This document shows, in pieces, positions 7,726 to 15,136 of a stretch of 31,461 nt of DNA; the first letter of the stretch is position 1; each line of letters begins with the position of its first letter. The notes under the pieces are model-generated. The model saw only the letters and a list, made by a program, of their open reading frames with translations, ran no database searches and was not told where the DNA came from. The DNA comes from Gammaproteobacteria bacterium (GTDB lineage Bacteria; Pseudomonadota; Gammaproteobacteria; Thiohalomonadales; Thiohalomonadaceae): the NCBI GenBank assembly GCA_023228645.1, contig JALOAT010000047.1, forward strand, positions 1 to 31,461. The letters run 5' to 3'. Made by a program: the position numbers and the translations under genes.

Positions 7726-8325
7726 ATGGAACTGACCCGCCGTCAGCAAGCCATTCTGGATTTCCTGCGCGAGCACGCGCGGCAGCAGGCCTATCCCCCC
7801 ACCCTGGACGAGGTCTGCGCGGCCCTGGGCCTGCGCTCCCGCGGCTCACTGCACAAGCACGTCAGCGCCCTGGTGGAGGCGGGCTATCTGGAACCGCTCC
7901 ACGGCAAGCAGCGTGGCCTGCGCCTGAGCGCGGCGGCGATGGGCGAAGAAAACGCCCTCCCGCTGCTCGGCACCATCGCCGCCGGCCGTCCCATCGAAGC
8001 CGTGGCCCAGCCGGAAAGCATCGAAGTGCCGCGCTTGCTGCGCAGCCGCGCGCCCTGTTATGTGCTGCGTGTGCGCGGCGATTCCATGGTGGATGACGGC
8101 ATTCTCAATGGCGATTACGTGATCATCGAGGCGCGCGAGCAGGCGCGTGACGGCGAGATCGTGGTGGCGCTGGTGGACGGACATGAGGCGACGCTGAAGC
8201 GATTGCAGCGGCGTTCCGGCGAGGTGCTGCTGCACCCCGCGAACGCCGCCATGGAGCCCATGCGCTATGCGCCCGAACGGGTGGCGATCCAGGGCGTGTT
8301 GGTGGGACAGATGCGGCGCTATTGA
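7726..8325 (+). CDS. lexA: LexA repressor
   Basis: This 199-residue SOS repressor/autoprotease starts MELTRRQQAILDFLREH, the usual LexA winged-helix opening. The recognition helix region RSRGSLHKHVSALVEAGYL differs clearly from E. coli LexA (SPNAAEEHLKAL), suggesting a different operator. The self-cleavage site is the Ala-Gly of TIAAGRP (about residues 83-90). The catalytic dyad is the Ser in RGDSMVDDG and the Lys in EATLKRL. The ATG at 7726 is preferred over the one at 7720, because AGGAG sits 7 bases before 7726 but only 1 base before 7720. The gene is divergent from mrfAB and is expected to repress itself and probably its neighbours. This LexA type resembles the second LexA (LexA2) found in some pseudomonads; whether the genome has another copy cannot be seen here. 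Confidence 0.93.
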   Translation: MELTRRQQAILDFLREHARQQAYPPTLDEVCAALGLRSRGSLHKHVSALVEAGYLEPLHGKQRGLRLSAAAMGEENALPLLGTIAAGRPIEAVAQPESIEVPRLLRSRAPCYVLRVRGDSMVDDGILNGDYVIIEAREQARDGEIVVALVDGHEATLKRLQRRSGEVLLHPANAAMEPMRYAPERVAIQGVLVGQMRRY

Positions 8326-8341
8326 CGTGGGTCAACGACGA

Positions 8342-8455
8342 TCAACGCGGAGGCGCGGAGGACGCGGAGAAATGTCTCAACCAGAGAGGCCACCAACAAA
8401 ATGGCATCTCCGTGTTCTCTGAAACCTCCGCGCCCTCCGCGCCCTCCGCGTTGTG
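8342..8455. repeat. Long imperfect inverted repeat between lexA and ubiT
   Basis: A left arm built from GCGGAGG-type units (8342-8370) is matched by a right arm of CCTCCGCG units (8426-8455), with about 55 bp between them. Each arm holds three copies of a CGCGGAG motif. This composition is common among dispersed intergenic repeats of environmental bacteria. It lies at the 3' ends of the convergent lexA and ubiT and may act as a bidirectional terminator or transcript stabiliser. No coding potential is seen. Confidence 0.75.
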
Positions 8456-8494
8456 ACAGGGGATTCGCTCCGTGACTCCGTGGTTCAATTCAGC

Positions 8495-9022
8495 TCAAGG
8501 CTGGCGCTGCAAGGCACCGGAGATGTTGCGCAGGCGGGAAACCGCTCCGGAAACCACCGCCCCCGCCCGCTCACCCAGCACGGCACGGAAATGCGCGTCT
8601 GCATCGAATTCCATCGCATCCAGCAGGTTTTTCACCAACAGACCCGTGGCCACGTCGCCCTTGAGCGCCAGGCGCCGATGGAAGAACAAGGTGTCCGGGT
8701 CCTCGCGACGACTGGCAAGCAGCCAGAAATCATGCAGGTCGCCTTCGATGGTGACATCGGGCTGGCCGCCGCTGGCGGCCCTCACCAGCCGGGTGCCCGC
8801 CACTTCGAAGCGCAACTCGGTGCCGGTGTCACGGAGGTGCAGCGCGAAACGCTTGCCGTGCAAATCCGCCAGTTGTTCGCGAATCCACTGGCCCTTGAGC
8901 AGGTGGTTGGTGATGCGCGCCACCACCTCGCTGTGCACGCTGTCGGGGAGCACACGCATGCCCCGCGCGATGCCGGGCAGGAGCGTCAGCGAGACCTTTG
9001 CCATGGAAACAAAAATTGCCAT
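8495..9022 (-). CDS. ubiT: UbiT (YhbT), SCP2-domain accessory factor of anaerobic ubiquinone synthesis
   Basis: This 175-residue protein has a sterol-carrier-protein-2 (SCP2) lipid-binding domain: LRFEVAGTRLVRAA, PDVTIEGDLHDFWLLASRREDPDTLFFHRRLALKGD, LLVKNLLDAMEFD. In E. coli, UbiT works with UbiU and UbiV in the oxygen-independent ring hydroxylations of ubiquinone synthesis, probably by binding the lipid intermediates. The ATG at 9022 has an AGAGG motif 7 bases upstream; an internal ATG at 9004 has none. It starts 18 bp after ubiV ends, and ubiU lies further upstream on the same strand, so all three pathway genes are linked. In E. coli, ubiT is instead divergent from ubiUV. It is likely cytoplasmic or peripherally membrane-bound. 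Confidence 0.9.
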   Translation of the reverse strand: MAIFVSMAKVSLTLLPGIARGMRVLPDSVHSEVVARITNHLLKGQWIREQLADLHGKRFALHLRDTGTELRFEVAGTRLVRAASGGQPDVTIEGDLHDFWLLASRREDPDTLFFHRRLALKGDVATGLLVKNLLDAMEFDADAHFRAVLGERAGAVVSGAVSRLRNISGALQRQP

Positions 9023-9040
9023 TTGTTTGCCTCTATGATG

Positions 9041-9934
9041 TCAGGCGCGCCATTCCATGCCGGCGCCGCCCAGCCAATAACCGTTGCAGGGCGCGCCGGC
9101 CCCGAGCCGCGCCGTCCGCTCTGCCGCCGCCACGGCCGGTTCGGCGCCGTCGACGACGGCACGGAACGCGGCAATGATCTCGGCCATGTGCTCACTCTGG
9201 GGCGAGAGTCTTACCACATCCACACCCGCTTCCGCCATGCCGGGCAATTCCCCGATCAGGTTCACCGTTTGCGCCGACTGGGTCTGAATGCCGTTGAAGA
9301 CCAGGAAAGGCTTGTCATCCTGTGATTCGACCATCAAGCCATCTGCATAATCGCCGCAACGCCATTCGCAATCGTCCTTGGGCAGATTGCAGGCGCGCGC
9401 AGTAAAGCATCGTGCGGAAAAGGCCAGCGGCATTCGTCCGAAAGCGAATATTTCGGTCTCCATCCCGGCGGGGCGCTGCGCCTGGAAATCGCACAGCGTG
9501 TCCCGTGACAGTTCCACCGGCATGACCCAGCGGCGGGCACCCAGTTCCGCGAGCCAGGCGAGCGTCCCGCTGTTATAGACGTTGAGGTGCGGACCGGCCA
9601 CGAACGGACGGCCCGCGCACTGGCGCACCGCACCCATCTCGTTGGCTTCCACCAGGTAGTCGCCGTTGCCGGCGATCCGCCGTAGGGTGATCAGTTCGGA
9701 TTCCGCCTCCACCAGCGCAAGGGTGGACAGCACCACTTCCTTCCCGGCGGCCCTCAGTTGCGCGGCGATCTCCAGCCAATCCTCCAGCCGCAGCGCGCGC
9801 CGCTTGGAACACACCGCCTCTCCCAGGTACACGATGTCCACGGGCCAGTTGGCGGCGTCACCATAAAACGACAGCACCCGTTCCCTGGGCCAGTAATAAA
9901 GAAGAGGACCGAGCGAAATTTTCATGAATTTCAT
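9041..9934 (-). CDS. ubiV: UbiV (YhbV), U32-family Fe-S protein of O2-independent ubiquinone hydroxylation
   Basis: The 297-residue protein carries the U32 (collagenase-like) fold signature and is closely UbiV-like: SLGPLLYYWPRE, YLGEAVCSKRRAL, VVLSTLALVEAESEL, MPVELSRDTLCDF, LAFSARCFTARACNLPKDD, VFNGIQTQSAQTVNL, VVRLSPQ. The four [4Fe-4S] cysteines of UbiV are conserved: Cys42 in GEAVCSKRR, then Cys176, Cys189 and Cys193 in the C-x12-C-x3-C pattern. Cys182 is extra. UbiV pairs with UbiU, and together they hydroxylate the quinone ring using prephenate rather than O2. The ATG at 9934 is favoured because GGAG lies about 4-5 bases upstream; a second ATG nine bases on would match the E. coli start. 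A 268-bp gap containing a palindromic repeat separates it from ubiU, which is unusual for this gene pair. Confidence 0.95.
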   Translation of the reverse strand: MKFMKISLGPLLYYWPRERVLSFYGDAANWPVDIVYLGEAVCSKRRALRLEDWLEIAAQLRAAGKEVVLSTLALVEAESELITLRRIAGNGDYLVEANEMGAVRQCAGRPFVAGPHLNVYNSGTLAWLAELGARRWVMPVELSRDTLCDFQAQRPAGMETEIFAFGRMPLAFSARCFTARACNLPKDDCEWRCGDYADGLMVESQDDKPFLVFNGIQTQSAQTVNLIGELPGMAEAGVDVVRLSPQSEHMAEIIAAFRAVVDGAEPAVAAAERTARLGAGAPCNGYWLGGAGMEWRA

Positions 9935-9994
9935 TGTTCTCCAGCCGAGACAACCGCCCTAGCCTCTCTCAACCAGGACTCACGAAGCATCTTA

Positions 9995-10104
9995 CCCCCT
10001 CTCCCTGGCCCTCTCCCGGGGGGAGAGGGAACGTTCGAATCCGCTCGGTGCTTCCCGACACCGCTCACTTCTTGCCCCCTCCGGGAGAGGGCTGGGGAGA
10101 GGGG
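9995..10104. repeat. Inverted repeat of CCCTCTCCC type between ubiU and ubiV
   Basis: A left arm of CCCTCTCCCTGG + CCCTCTCCCGG (9997-10019) is complementary to CCGGGAGAGGGCTGGGGAG at 10081-10099. The left arm can also fold on itself (CCCTCTCCC facing GGGAGAGGG). This is a widespread type of dispersed intergenic palindrome in proteobacteria. It splits the ubiU-ubiV gene pair and could tune the relative amounts of the two messages. Confidence 0.8.
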
Positions 10105-10113
10105 ATCAATCTC

Positions 10114-10206
10114 CTATCCTTCGGCAATGTGTGCTTTGCTCATTGCACAAACGGCGCAGGGTTTTCCTCGGGGCTCGAAACCGTGATTCGGCTCCGGCAG
10201 ATTCAT
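10114..10206 (-). CDS. Possible 30-codon ORF coupled to ubiU by an ATGA overlap
   Basis: The ubiU stop (TGA) overlaps an ATG as ATGA. From there a 30-codon frame, MNLPEPNHGFEPRGKPCAVC and ten more residues, reads to a TAG just before the palindromic repeat. It contains one CxxC. Such an overlap is often a sign of coupled translation, but a frame this short arises easily by chance and I recognise no family. It is listed so that it can be compared with relatives. Confidence 0.15.
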   Translation of the reverse strand: MNLPEPNHGFEPRGKPCAVCAMSKAHIAEG

Positions 10207-11207
10207 TGCCAACCGCGATCCAGCGCGCCCAAGGTATGCGTCGCGCCTTCGGCGACCTTGTCCAGCTGTGCCGCCCATTCGCCACGCACGCTGAACCCAT
10301 CGGGATCTGCCTCGCAGGCGTCCAGCGCGGCGCGCAGCACACGCGTCACCTGCGCCACGTAGGCCGGGCTGCGCTGGCGTCCTTCCACCTTGAGCGCCTT
10401 CACGCCCATGCGCACCAGTTGTGGAAGTACGTCCAGTACCGACAGGCTGGTGGGTTCTTCGATGGCGTAGTCGACGCGGCCCTCGACCCGGTAGCGCCCT
10501 TTGCAAACCACCGGGTAACCCGCGTGTTCGCCGGCGCCATAGGAATCGATGAGTACCCCGTTGAGGCGCACGTTGCGCGCCAGGCCCTTTTCTTCCCAGG
10601 CCACGGCATGGGCGGGCGAGCAGGCGCCGTAGGTATTGGGCGATTCTCCCGTCACGTAGGACGAGAGGTAGCAACGGCCTTCCACCATCACGCACAGGCT
10701 GCCGAAGGCGAAGGTTTCGATTTCCAGCTGGGTATTTTCCACCACACGTTGAACCTGGGACAGCGACAGCACACGCGGCAGAACGGCACGCTGCACGCCG
10801 AACTGTTCGCGATAGAACTCCAGGGCCTCGTAATTGGTGTTGGAGCCCTGAACAGAGAGGTGCAGGCGCAGTTGCGGATGCGTCTTGGAGGCATAGTGCA
10901 TCAGACCGGCGTCGGCGAGGATCAAAGCATCCACGCCGAGGGCCGCGGCGCGATCCACCGCCGTGGTCCATTCACGCCAGCGCCGCGGTTGCGGGAAGGT
11001 GTTGAGCGCCAGCAACACCTTGGCGCCCTTGCGGCGTGCGTAGTCGATGCCCTGGCGGGCATTGTTCTCGTCGAAATTGAGCCCGGGAAAATTGCGCGCA
11101 TTGGTGGCGTCGCGGAATCCCATGTACACGGCATTGGCGCCGTTATCCACCGCCGCCTTCAAGGCAGGCAGGCTCCCCGCCGGGCAAACCAGTTCTACGC
11201 GGCCCAT
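10203..11207 (-). CDS. ubiU: UbiU (YhbU), U32-family Fe-S protein of O2-independent ubiquinone hydroxylation
   Basis: The 334-residue U32-family protein begins MGRVELVCPAGSLPALKAAV. The [4Fe-4S] ligands fall at Cys172, Cys179, Cys196 and Cys235; the spacings of 7, 17 and 39 are the same as in E. coli UbiU (169, 176, 193, 232). Other signatures are NARNFPGLNFD, HLSVQGSNTNYEALEFY, FGSLCVMVEGRCYLSSY, and LKVEGRQRSPAYV. UbiU forms a heterodimer with UbiV and takes part in the three hydroxylation steps of ubiquinone synthesis without oxygen. The ATG has GAGGA about 6 bases upstream. It is the promoter-proximal gene of the ubiU-ubiV-ubiT group, and an FNR-type site precedes it at 11293-11306, pointing to induction when oxygen falls. 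Confidence 0.95.
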   Translation of the reverse strand: MGRVELVCPAGSLPALKAAVDNGANAVYMGFRDATNARNFPGLNFDENNARQGIDYARRKGAKVLLALNTFPQPRRWREWTTAVDRAAALGVDALILADAGLMHYASKTHPQLRLHLSVQGSNTNYEALEFYREQFGVQRAVLPRVLSLSQVQRVVENTQLEIETFAFGSLCVMVEGRCYLSSYVTGESPNTYGACSPAHAVAWEEKGLARNVRLNGVLIDSYGAGEHAGYPVVCKGRYRVEGRVDYAIEEPTSLSVLDVLPQLVRMGVKALKVEGRQRSPAYVAQVTRVLRAALDACEADPDGFSVRGEWAAQLDKVAEGATHTLGALDRGWQ

Positions 11208-11263
11208 CGACTGTCCTCACACAAGCTCTTCGGTTCGGCGGGGGCACCCCGGCCAAAGCGCGG

Positions 11264-11306
11264 ATCCTAGCAGGAGTCAAGCCGCATTCTTCTTGCTCTC
11301 GATCAA
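11264..11306 (-). promoter_or_regulatory. Candidate FNR-dependent promoter of ubiU
   Basis: TTGCT-CTCG-ATCAA at 11293-11306 matches the FNR/Anr consensus TTGAT-N4-ATCAA in nine of ten defined bases. On the minus strand a -10-like TAGGAT lies at 11269-11264. This predicts a start near 11257, with the box centred about 42 bp upstream, the usual place for a class II FNR site. The leader to the ubiU ATG would be about 50 bases. Confidence 0.55.
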
Positions 11307-11679
11307 GCCGCGGGAGATTTACCGCCACTTCGCCGCCGCAGACGACGGTACGCATGAGCATACCTCGGCACATGTCCATTCGATGGGCCAGAAAATTCCT
11401 AAGCAGTTTAGAAAAGGTTCAAAATGCCGTTCGAGCTCTGCCCGGGCGCTGTTTCATTGGCTACGATCGACCCGAACCTTCGCGGCACGGCGAAAACACT
11501 CCAGCGGCAGCGGTTCACGCGTCATCGCATCGGACTTTTCCTAAGGGGATTTCCGAACTTTCCTAGAGACGGGCGCGAACGATCAGCGCATCCTGTGCCG
11601 CTCGCGAGAGGGGCAGACTCCTCCAAAAAAGCTGAGCAAACCATGGCCAGAAGGCCGGGTCTCTCGTGTCCGGCAAACG
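11307..11679. other. Intergenic region between ubiU promoter and the prenyltransferase gene
   Basis: About 370 bp between divergent genes. It is less regular in base composition than the flanking genes and contains short stretches such as AGTTTAGAAAAGG (about 11406-11418) and TTTTCCTAAGGGGATTTCC (about 11536-11554). No convincing coding frame, RNA gene or terminator is seen. It presumably holds the prenyltransferase promoter, which I could not place. Confidence 0.4.
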
Positions 11680-12657
11680 ATGCATTCCTTGACTGGGATT
11701 TTCCACGTGCAAAACGTCGCGGTTGCAGAACCAACAGTGGAACGCTTTGGCCATAGCCCTGTGGCCAAGTACGTTGCCGCCACCCGCCCCGCATTCCTGC
11801 TCGCGACGGTGATGCCATGCTTCATCGGGTTTTCGACAGCCGCGCTGGACGGATTGCCCGTTCACCTGCCCACTGCTTTGCTCACGGTGATTGGCGCCGC
11901 GCTGGTCGCCGCCGGCGCGAATGTGCTCAACGACTACTACGATGCGCTCAACGGCACCGATGCGCAGAACGTCGATCGGCTGTATCCGTTCTCCGGCGGC
12001 AGTCGTTTCATCCAGAACGGGGTACTCACTGAACGACAAACCGCCATCTACGGGGCCATCTTGCTGAGTGCAGCGATGCTGATCGGCGTGATCCTCCTGC
12101 CGTATGCCGGCGAGGCATTGCTCGTGGTGGGCCTTGCCGGCCTGCTCATCAGCTGGGGCTATTCGGCGCCCCCGCTCGCTCTCAACCATCGGGGGCTCGG
12201 CGAACTCTGCATTGCCGTAAGTTATGGCAGTCTGATTACCGTCGGTAGTGACATGGTGCAGCGCGGCGAGGCCAGTGCACTTCCCCTCATCGCCTCCACC
12301 TCCTACGGTCTCCTGGTGGCGTGCCTGCTCTACGTGAATGAATTTCCGGACATGAAGGCCGATGCCATTGTCGGCAAGCACCACTGGGTGGTTCGTCTCG
12401 GTGTACGCCGCGCACGTTGGGTTTACCTGGCGATGGTCTGTATGGCCTACAGCGCGTTACCGCTGTTCGTCCTTACTGACCGGCTTCCCGCATCAAGCCT
12501 GCTTGGCCTGCTCACCTTGCCGCTGAGCCTGCGCGCCGCAACCATTCTGCTCCGCCATGGCGAGACGCCTGCCCGCATTCTTCCCGCGATCAAGCTGACT
12601 GGGGCAGCCATGGCGGCACATGGGCTTCTGCTCTCCGTCGGGCTCGTGCTGGGGTGA
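11680..12657 (+). CDS. UbiA-superfamily prenyltransferase, MenA-like
   Basis: This 325-residue integral membrane protein has about eight hydrophobic spans and both Asp-rich motifs of UbiA-family aromatic prenyltransferases. The first is NVLNDYYDALNGTDAQN with PFSGGSRFIQNGVL just after. The second is NEFPDMKADAIVGKHHWVV, the MenA-type DxxxDxxxGK motif. The Asp clusters bind the Mg2+-diphosphate of the isoprenoid donor. The second motif suggests the 1,4-dihydroxy-2-naphthoate (menaquinone) branch rather than 4-hydroxybenzoate (UbiA), but no men genes lie nearby and the acceptor is unknown. The start is uncertain: the ATG at 11680 has no clear ribosome binding site, and a GTG at 11707 is possible. 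The gene stands alone, divergent from ubiU. The UbiA-like EboC is another relative, though no ebo cluster is present. Confidence 0.8.
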   Translation: MHSLTGIFHVQNVAVAEPTVERFGHSPVAKYVAATRPAFLLATVMPCFIGFSTAALDGLPVHLPTALLTVIGAALVAAGANVLNDYYDALNGTDAQNVDRLYPFSGGSRFIQNGVLTERQTAIYGAILLSAAMLIGVILLPYAGEALLVVGLAGLLISWGYSAPPLALNHRGLGELCIAVSYGSLITVGSDMVQRGEASALPLIASTSYGLLVACLLYVNEFPDMKADAIVGKHHWVVRLGVRRARWVYLAMVCMAYSALPLFVLTDRLPASSLLGLLTLPLSLRAATILLRHGETPARILPAIKLTGAAMAAHGLLLSVGLVLG

Positions 12658-12713
12658 GCCTAGCGCATTCTGTTCGGAGCACGTTTGGCGACGGCGCCCG
12701 GCAGCACAGGCCT

Positions 12714-13446
12714 TCAATTCCAGTCACTGCATGGGTTCCATGCTTTACTGAGGCGGTGCAGGTCTGCTTCGAAATAGCGGTCGGCGATCGCATCGGCGAT
12801 GGCCAGGGCCTCAGCGACCACGGCCAACCCCGCTTCGGGCTGGCGCAGTCGTTCATGCGCCTCAGCCAGCACGGCGAGAAACGAAACGCCCGCGCCGCCC
12901 ATCGCCTGCCGCATGCCATCGAGGCTGCGATTGATCTCGGCGACGCCGCTTTCGTCGCCCGCCATCACCCTGCTCCAGCCATGCAGCGCGAGTCCGCTTG
13001 CCGTCCAAAACATCAACTCCTGGCGGCCGGCAACCTGCAATACTTCCTGAGCAGCCGCCTGCGCCTGTTCCGGCTCGGGCGCAGCCGGTACAACAGGGAG
13101 GCAAAGGTAAGCGTGAGCGTCGGCGGATCGGCGAGCGCACGCGCAAACGCAACCGCCTCCTGCGCCTTGGCCAATGCCTGATCGGGATAGCCGAGGAAAC
13201 AGAGCGACCAGGCCATGAAACTAAGGCTCGCCGCCGATGGATTTTCGCCGTAACGCAGAATGTTGCACCTCGGATCGCGCCGTAGCCTCTTACGTTCAGC
13301 AACGATGAGCCAAGAGCCAGCTGCAACTCGAGCTCCAAATGGTCGCGTTCCGAATCCGCCGGTAATGCCTCAAGCAACGCCAGCCCAGTCAACGTGACCG
13401 GCACCACACCTATCGTCACCCCGGCGAAAGCCAGGGGCCATTCCAA
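12714..13446 (-). pseudogene. Decayed adenylate-cyclase/ATPase-type TPR protein, C-terminal remnants
   Basis: Three minus-strand pieces in three frames resemble successive parts of the C-terminal TPR region of large class III adenylate cyclase/AAA-ATPase proteins. Piece 1 (about 13400-13280) reads GLALLEALPADSERDHLELE and LQLALGSSLLNVRGYGA. Piece 2 (about 13260-13070) reads LRYGENPSAASLSFMAWSLC and FLGYPDQALAKAQEAVAFAR. Piece 3 (13040-12714) reads FWTASGLALHGWSRVMAG and AEAHERLRQPEAGLAVVAEA. Between pieces 1 and 2, well over 100 residues expected from the family are missing, so there has been an internal deletion as well as at least two frameshifts. The cyclase, ATPase and N-terminal parts are absent. 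The remaining frames are too short and disconnected to work. Confidence 0.7.
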
Positions 13447-13521
13447 GGCAGGAAGATAAATTCAGCTTGCGTCGGAAATTGCGGAACCGAATGAATCCGC
13501 GGCTCCTTGTCGGCTGTGGAG

Positions 13522-13854
13522 TCAGGCCGTCTGCATCGCCCGGGCACACGCCGCACGCAGGTCTGCATCCAGGTCCTCGCGCTCGCAGAGGGCTTCGCGG
13601 GCGCCTTGGTCGCCATGGCGGTAGATTCGGTGCAGTACGTCGGCGGTGGCCGCGGGGCTGGAGGCAATCAGTTCCAGCACCACGTCGGCGAAGTCGTCGG
13701 GCTTCAGGGCGATGGCCCGCGCCGTCAGTTGTTCCAGGTCGGCCTCGGATAATTCGCCCGCCAGTTCCACACGGGCGAATACCTCGTCGTTCCAGATCCG
13801 CGCGAAACGGACGAATTGTTCGGCGGTGTGATTTGACGAAAGCACGATCTTCAT
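13522..13854 (-). CDS. Hypothetical helical protein (110 aa)
   Basis: I do not recognise the family. The product begins MKIVLSSNHTAEQFVRFARI and is acidic and helix-rich, with regular Ala/Leu/Asp patterns in the C-terminal half, for example DLEQLTARAIALKPDDFADV and LCEREDLDADLRAACARAM. There is no signal peptide, membrane span or cysteine cluster. The frame runs another 73 codons upstream into the LysR gene, but that part is arginine/proline-rich shadow sequence, so the ATG at 13854 was chosen even though no strong ribosome binding site precedes it. It lies 130 bp downstream of the LysR gene on the same strand and could share its transcript. Confidence 0.5.
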   Translation of the reverse strand: MKIVLSSNHTAEQFVRFARIWNDEVFARVELAGELSEADLEQLTARAIALKPDDFADVVLELIASSPAATADVLHRIYRHGDQGAREALCEREDLDADLRAACARAMQTA

Positions 13855-13984
13855 TAGTGTTGTGTCCGGGAGAAAGGCAGGAGTCCCAGCACGCCTTGGG
13901 GCCATGTGCCACAACAGCTTAGCAGGCCATTCCTGAACCAGCGCGGCTCCTGGGACATCCTGCCGCAAGCGGCGACCTTTTTGG

Positions 13985-14989
13985 CTAGAAGGAATTCGGA
14001 TCTTCACCCAGCTCCTCGCCGGGCAACGCATCAAAGGCGATGGAGCCGCGTGCGTGGGCCATGTCCATGTCACCTTCCGGCGCGTAGACGGAAGCCATGA
14101 TGTCGATGAAGCGCTTGGCCTGCGGGGACAGGTAGCGGCCCTGCCGTAGCACCAGGCCGTAACTGCGGCGCGGGAAGTAATGATCCAGGGGGATGGCCGC
14201 CAGCTGTTCTTCCCCCGTCAGGCAGACGTCGGTGACGATGGAGATGCCGAGCCCCAGTTCCACATACTTCTTGATGACCTCCCAGCCGCCCGCCTCCAGG
14301 GCCACCTGATAACTCACGCCGTTTTGCCGGAACACCAGGTCGACGATGCGCCAGGTGGACAAATGGCGCGGCGGCAGGATGAGCCCATAGGGGCTGATGT
14401 CCTCCAGGCGGATGTCCTTCTTATCGGCCAGCGGATGGTCCTTGGGCACGATGAGGGCCGGCTTGTAGGTCACGACCGGCCGGTATTCCAGATCATCGGG
14501 CACCTCGAGCATGGAGCCGACCGCACAGTCCACGTCGTCCTTGCGCAACATGGCCAGGCCGTCGCGGCCGGTCACGTTGTGCAGCTTGACGCGAATATGG
14601 GGATGCTGCTGGGCGAAGCGCTTCATCACCTCGGGAAGGACATAGAGGATGGTCGACTCGCCGGCGGCGATATTCAGCACACCCTGCTCCACCCGGCCCA
14701 GGTGCGAGGCGAAGGTTTCGTGAAGCTTGTCGATGCCCTCGACCATGGGTTCTGCCAGCTTATAGAGCAGTTCGCCCTCGGGGGTGAGTTTGATGCTGGG
14801 CCCGCGGCGCTCGAACAGCGTGGTCTCGAATTCGCGCTCAAGTGCCTGAATTTGCAGGGAAACGGATGGCTGACTCAGGAACAGCGATTCGGCGGCCAGC
14901 GAGATGCTGCCGTGGCGCGCGGCGTGGCAGAAGGCACGCAGTTGCTTCAGGCGATTCTGCTTGTAGTAGAGGTTGGGGGCGTTGTCCAT
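13985..14989 (-). CDS. LysR-family transcriptional regulator (CysB-like)
   Basis: This 334-residue LysR-type regulator has an N-terminal winged helix, LKQLRAFCHAARHGSISLAA, with recognition region LFLSQPSVSLQIQALEREF, and then FERRGPSIKLTPEGE. The periplasmic-binding-like effector domain follows from about residue 95, including IAAGESTILYVLPEVMKRF and WEVIKKYVELGLGISIVTD. The latter resembles the CysB/Cbl group, which respond to sulfur compounds, though the effector here is unknown. The ATG at 14989 (MDNAPNLYYKQNRLKQL) was chosen because the 31 upstream codons are unlike a LysR start. It is divergent from rnfB across an AT-rich gap with a palindrome at 15030-15047. Divergent LysR regulators usually control the neighbouring operon, so regulation of the rnf/pyruvate oxidoreductase cluster is a reasonable inference. 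Confidence 0.88.
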   Translation of the reverse strand: MDNAPNLYYKQNRLKQLRAFCHAARHGSISLAAESLFLSQPSVSLQIQALEREFETTLFERRGPSIKLTPEGELLYKLAEPMVEGIDKLHETFASHLGRVEQGVLNIAAGESTILYVLPEVMKRFAQQHPHIRVKLHNVTGRDGLAMLRKDDVDCAVGSMLEVPDDLEYRPVVTYKPALIVPKDHPLADKKDIRLEDISPYGLILPPRHLSTWRIVDLVFRQNGVSYQVALEAGGWEVIKKYVELGLGISIVTDVCLTGEEQLAAIPLDHYFPRRSYGLVLRQGRYLSPQAKRFIDIMASVYAPEGDMDMAHARGSIAFDALPGEELGEDPNSF

Positions 14990-15029
14990 GGAACGAGTAT
15001 TTATTTCCCCAATATTAAGGATTGAAATA

Positions 15030-15047
15030 ATTATCGAGTCAAATAAT
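15030..15047. promoter_or_regulatory. AT-rich palindrome, candidate LysR operator
   Basis: ATTAT-N8-ATAAT forms an exact inverted repeat in a conspicuously AT-rich stretch (about 15000-15060) inside an otherwise GC-rich region. It sits about 40 bp before the LysR start and about 90 bp before the rnfB start, a usual place for the autoregulatory and activating site of a LysR regulator. Confidence 0.35.
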
Positions 15048-15136
15048 CCATCAGAACATAGACTTCGTTCACACACGCCCACATGGGTTTCCGATAGGCG
15101 TGGTCAGAAATCCGCAACTGGGGGATTACGAAGTCC

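Noticed and set aside
12862..13446. A 194-codon minus-strand gene
   Set aside because: Only about its first 45 residues resemble a protein family; the rest is arginine-rich out-of-frame sequence of the decayed TPR gene.
15015..15047. FNR box before rnfB
   Set aside because: TTGA and TCAA occur here but 13 bases apart instead of 6, so the spacing does not fit FNR.
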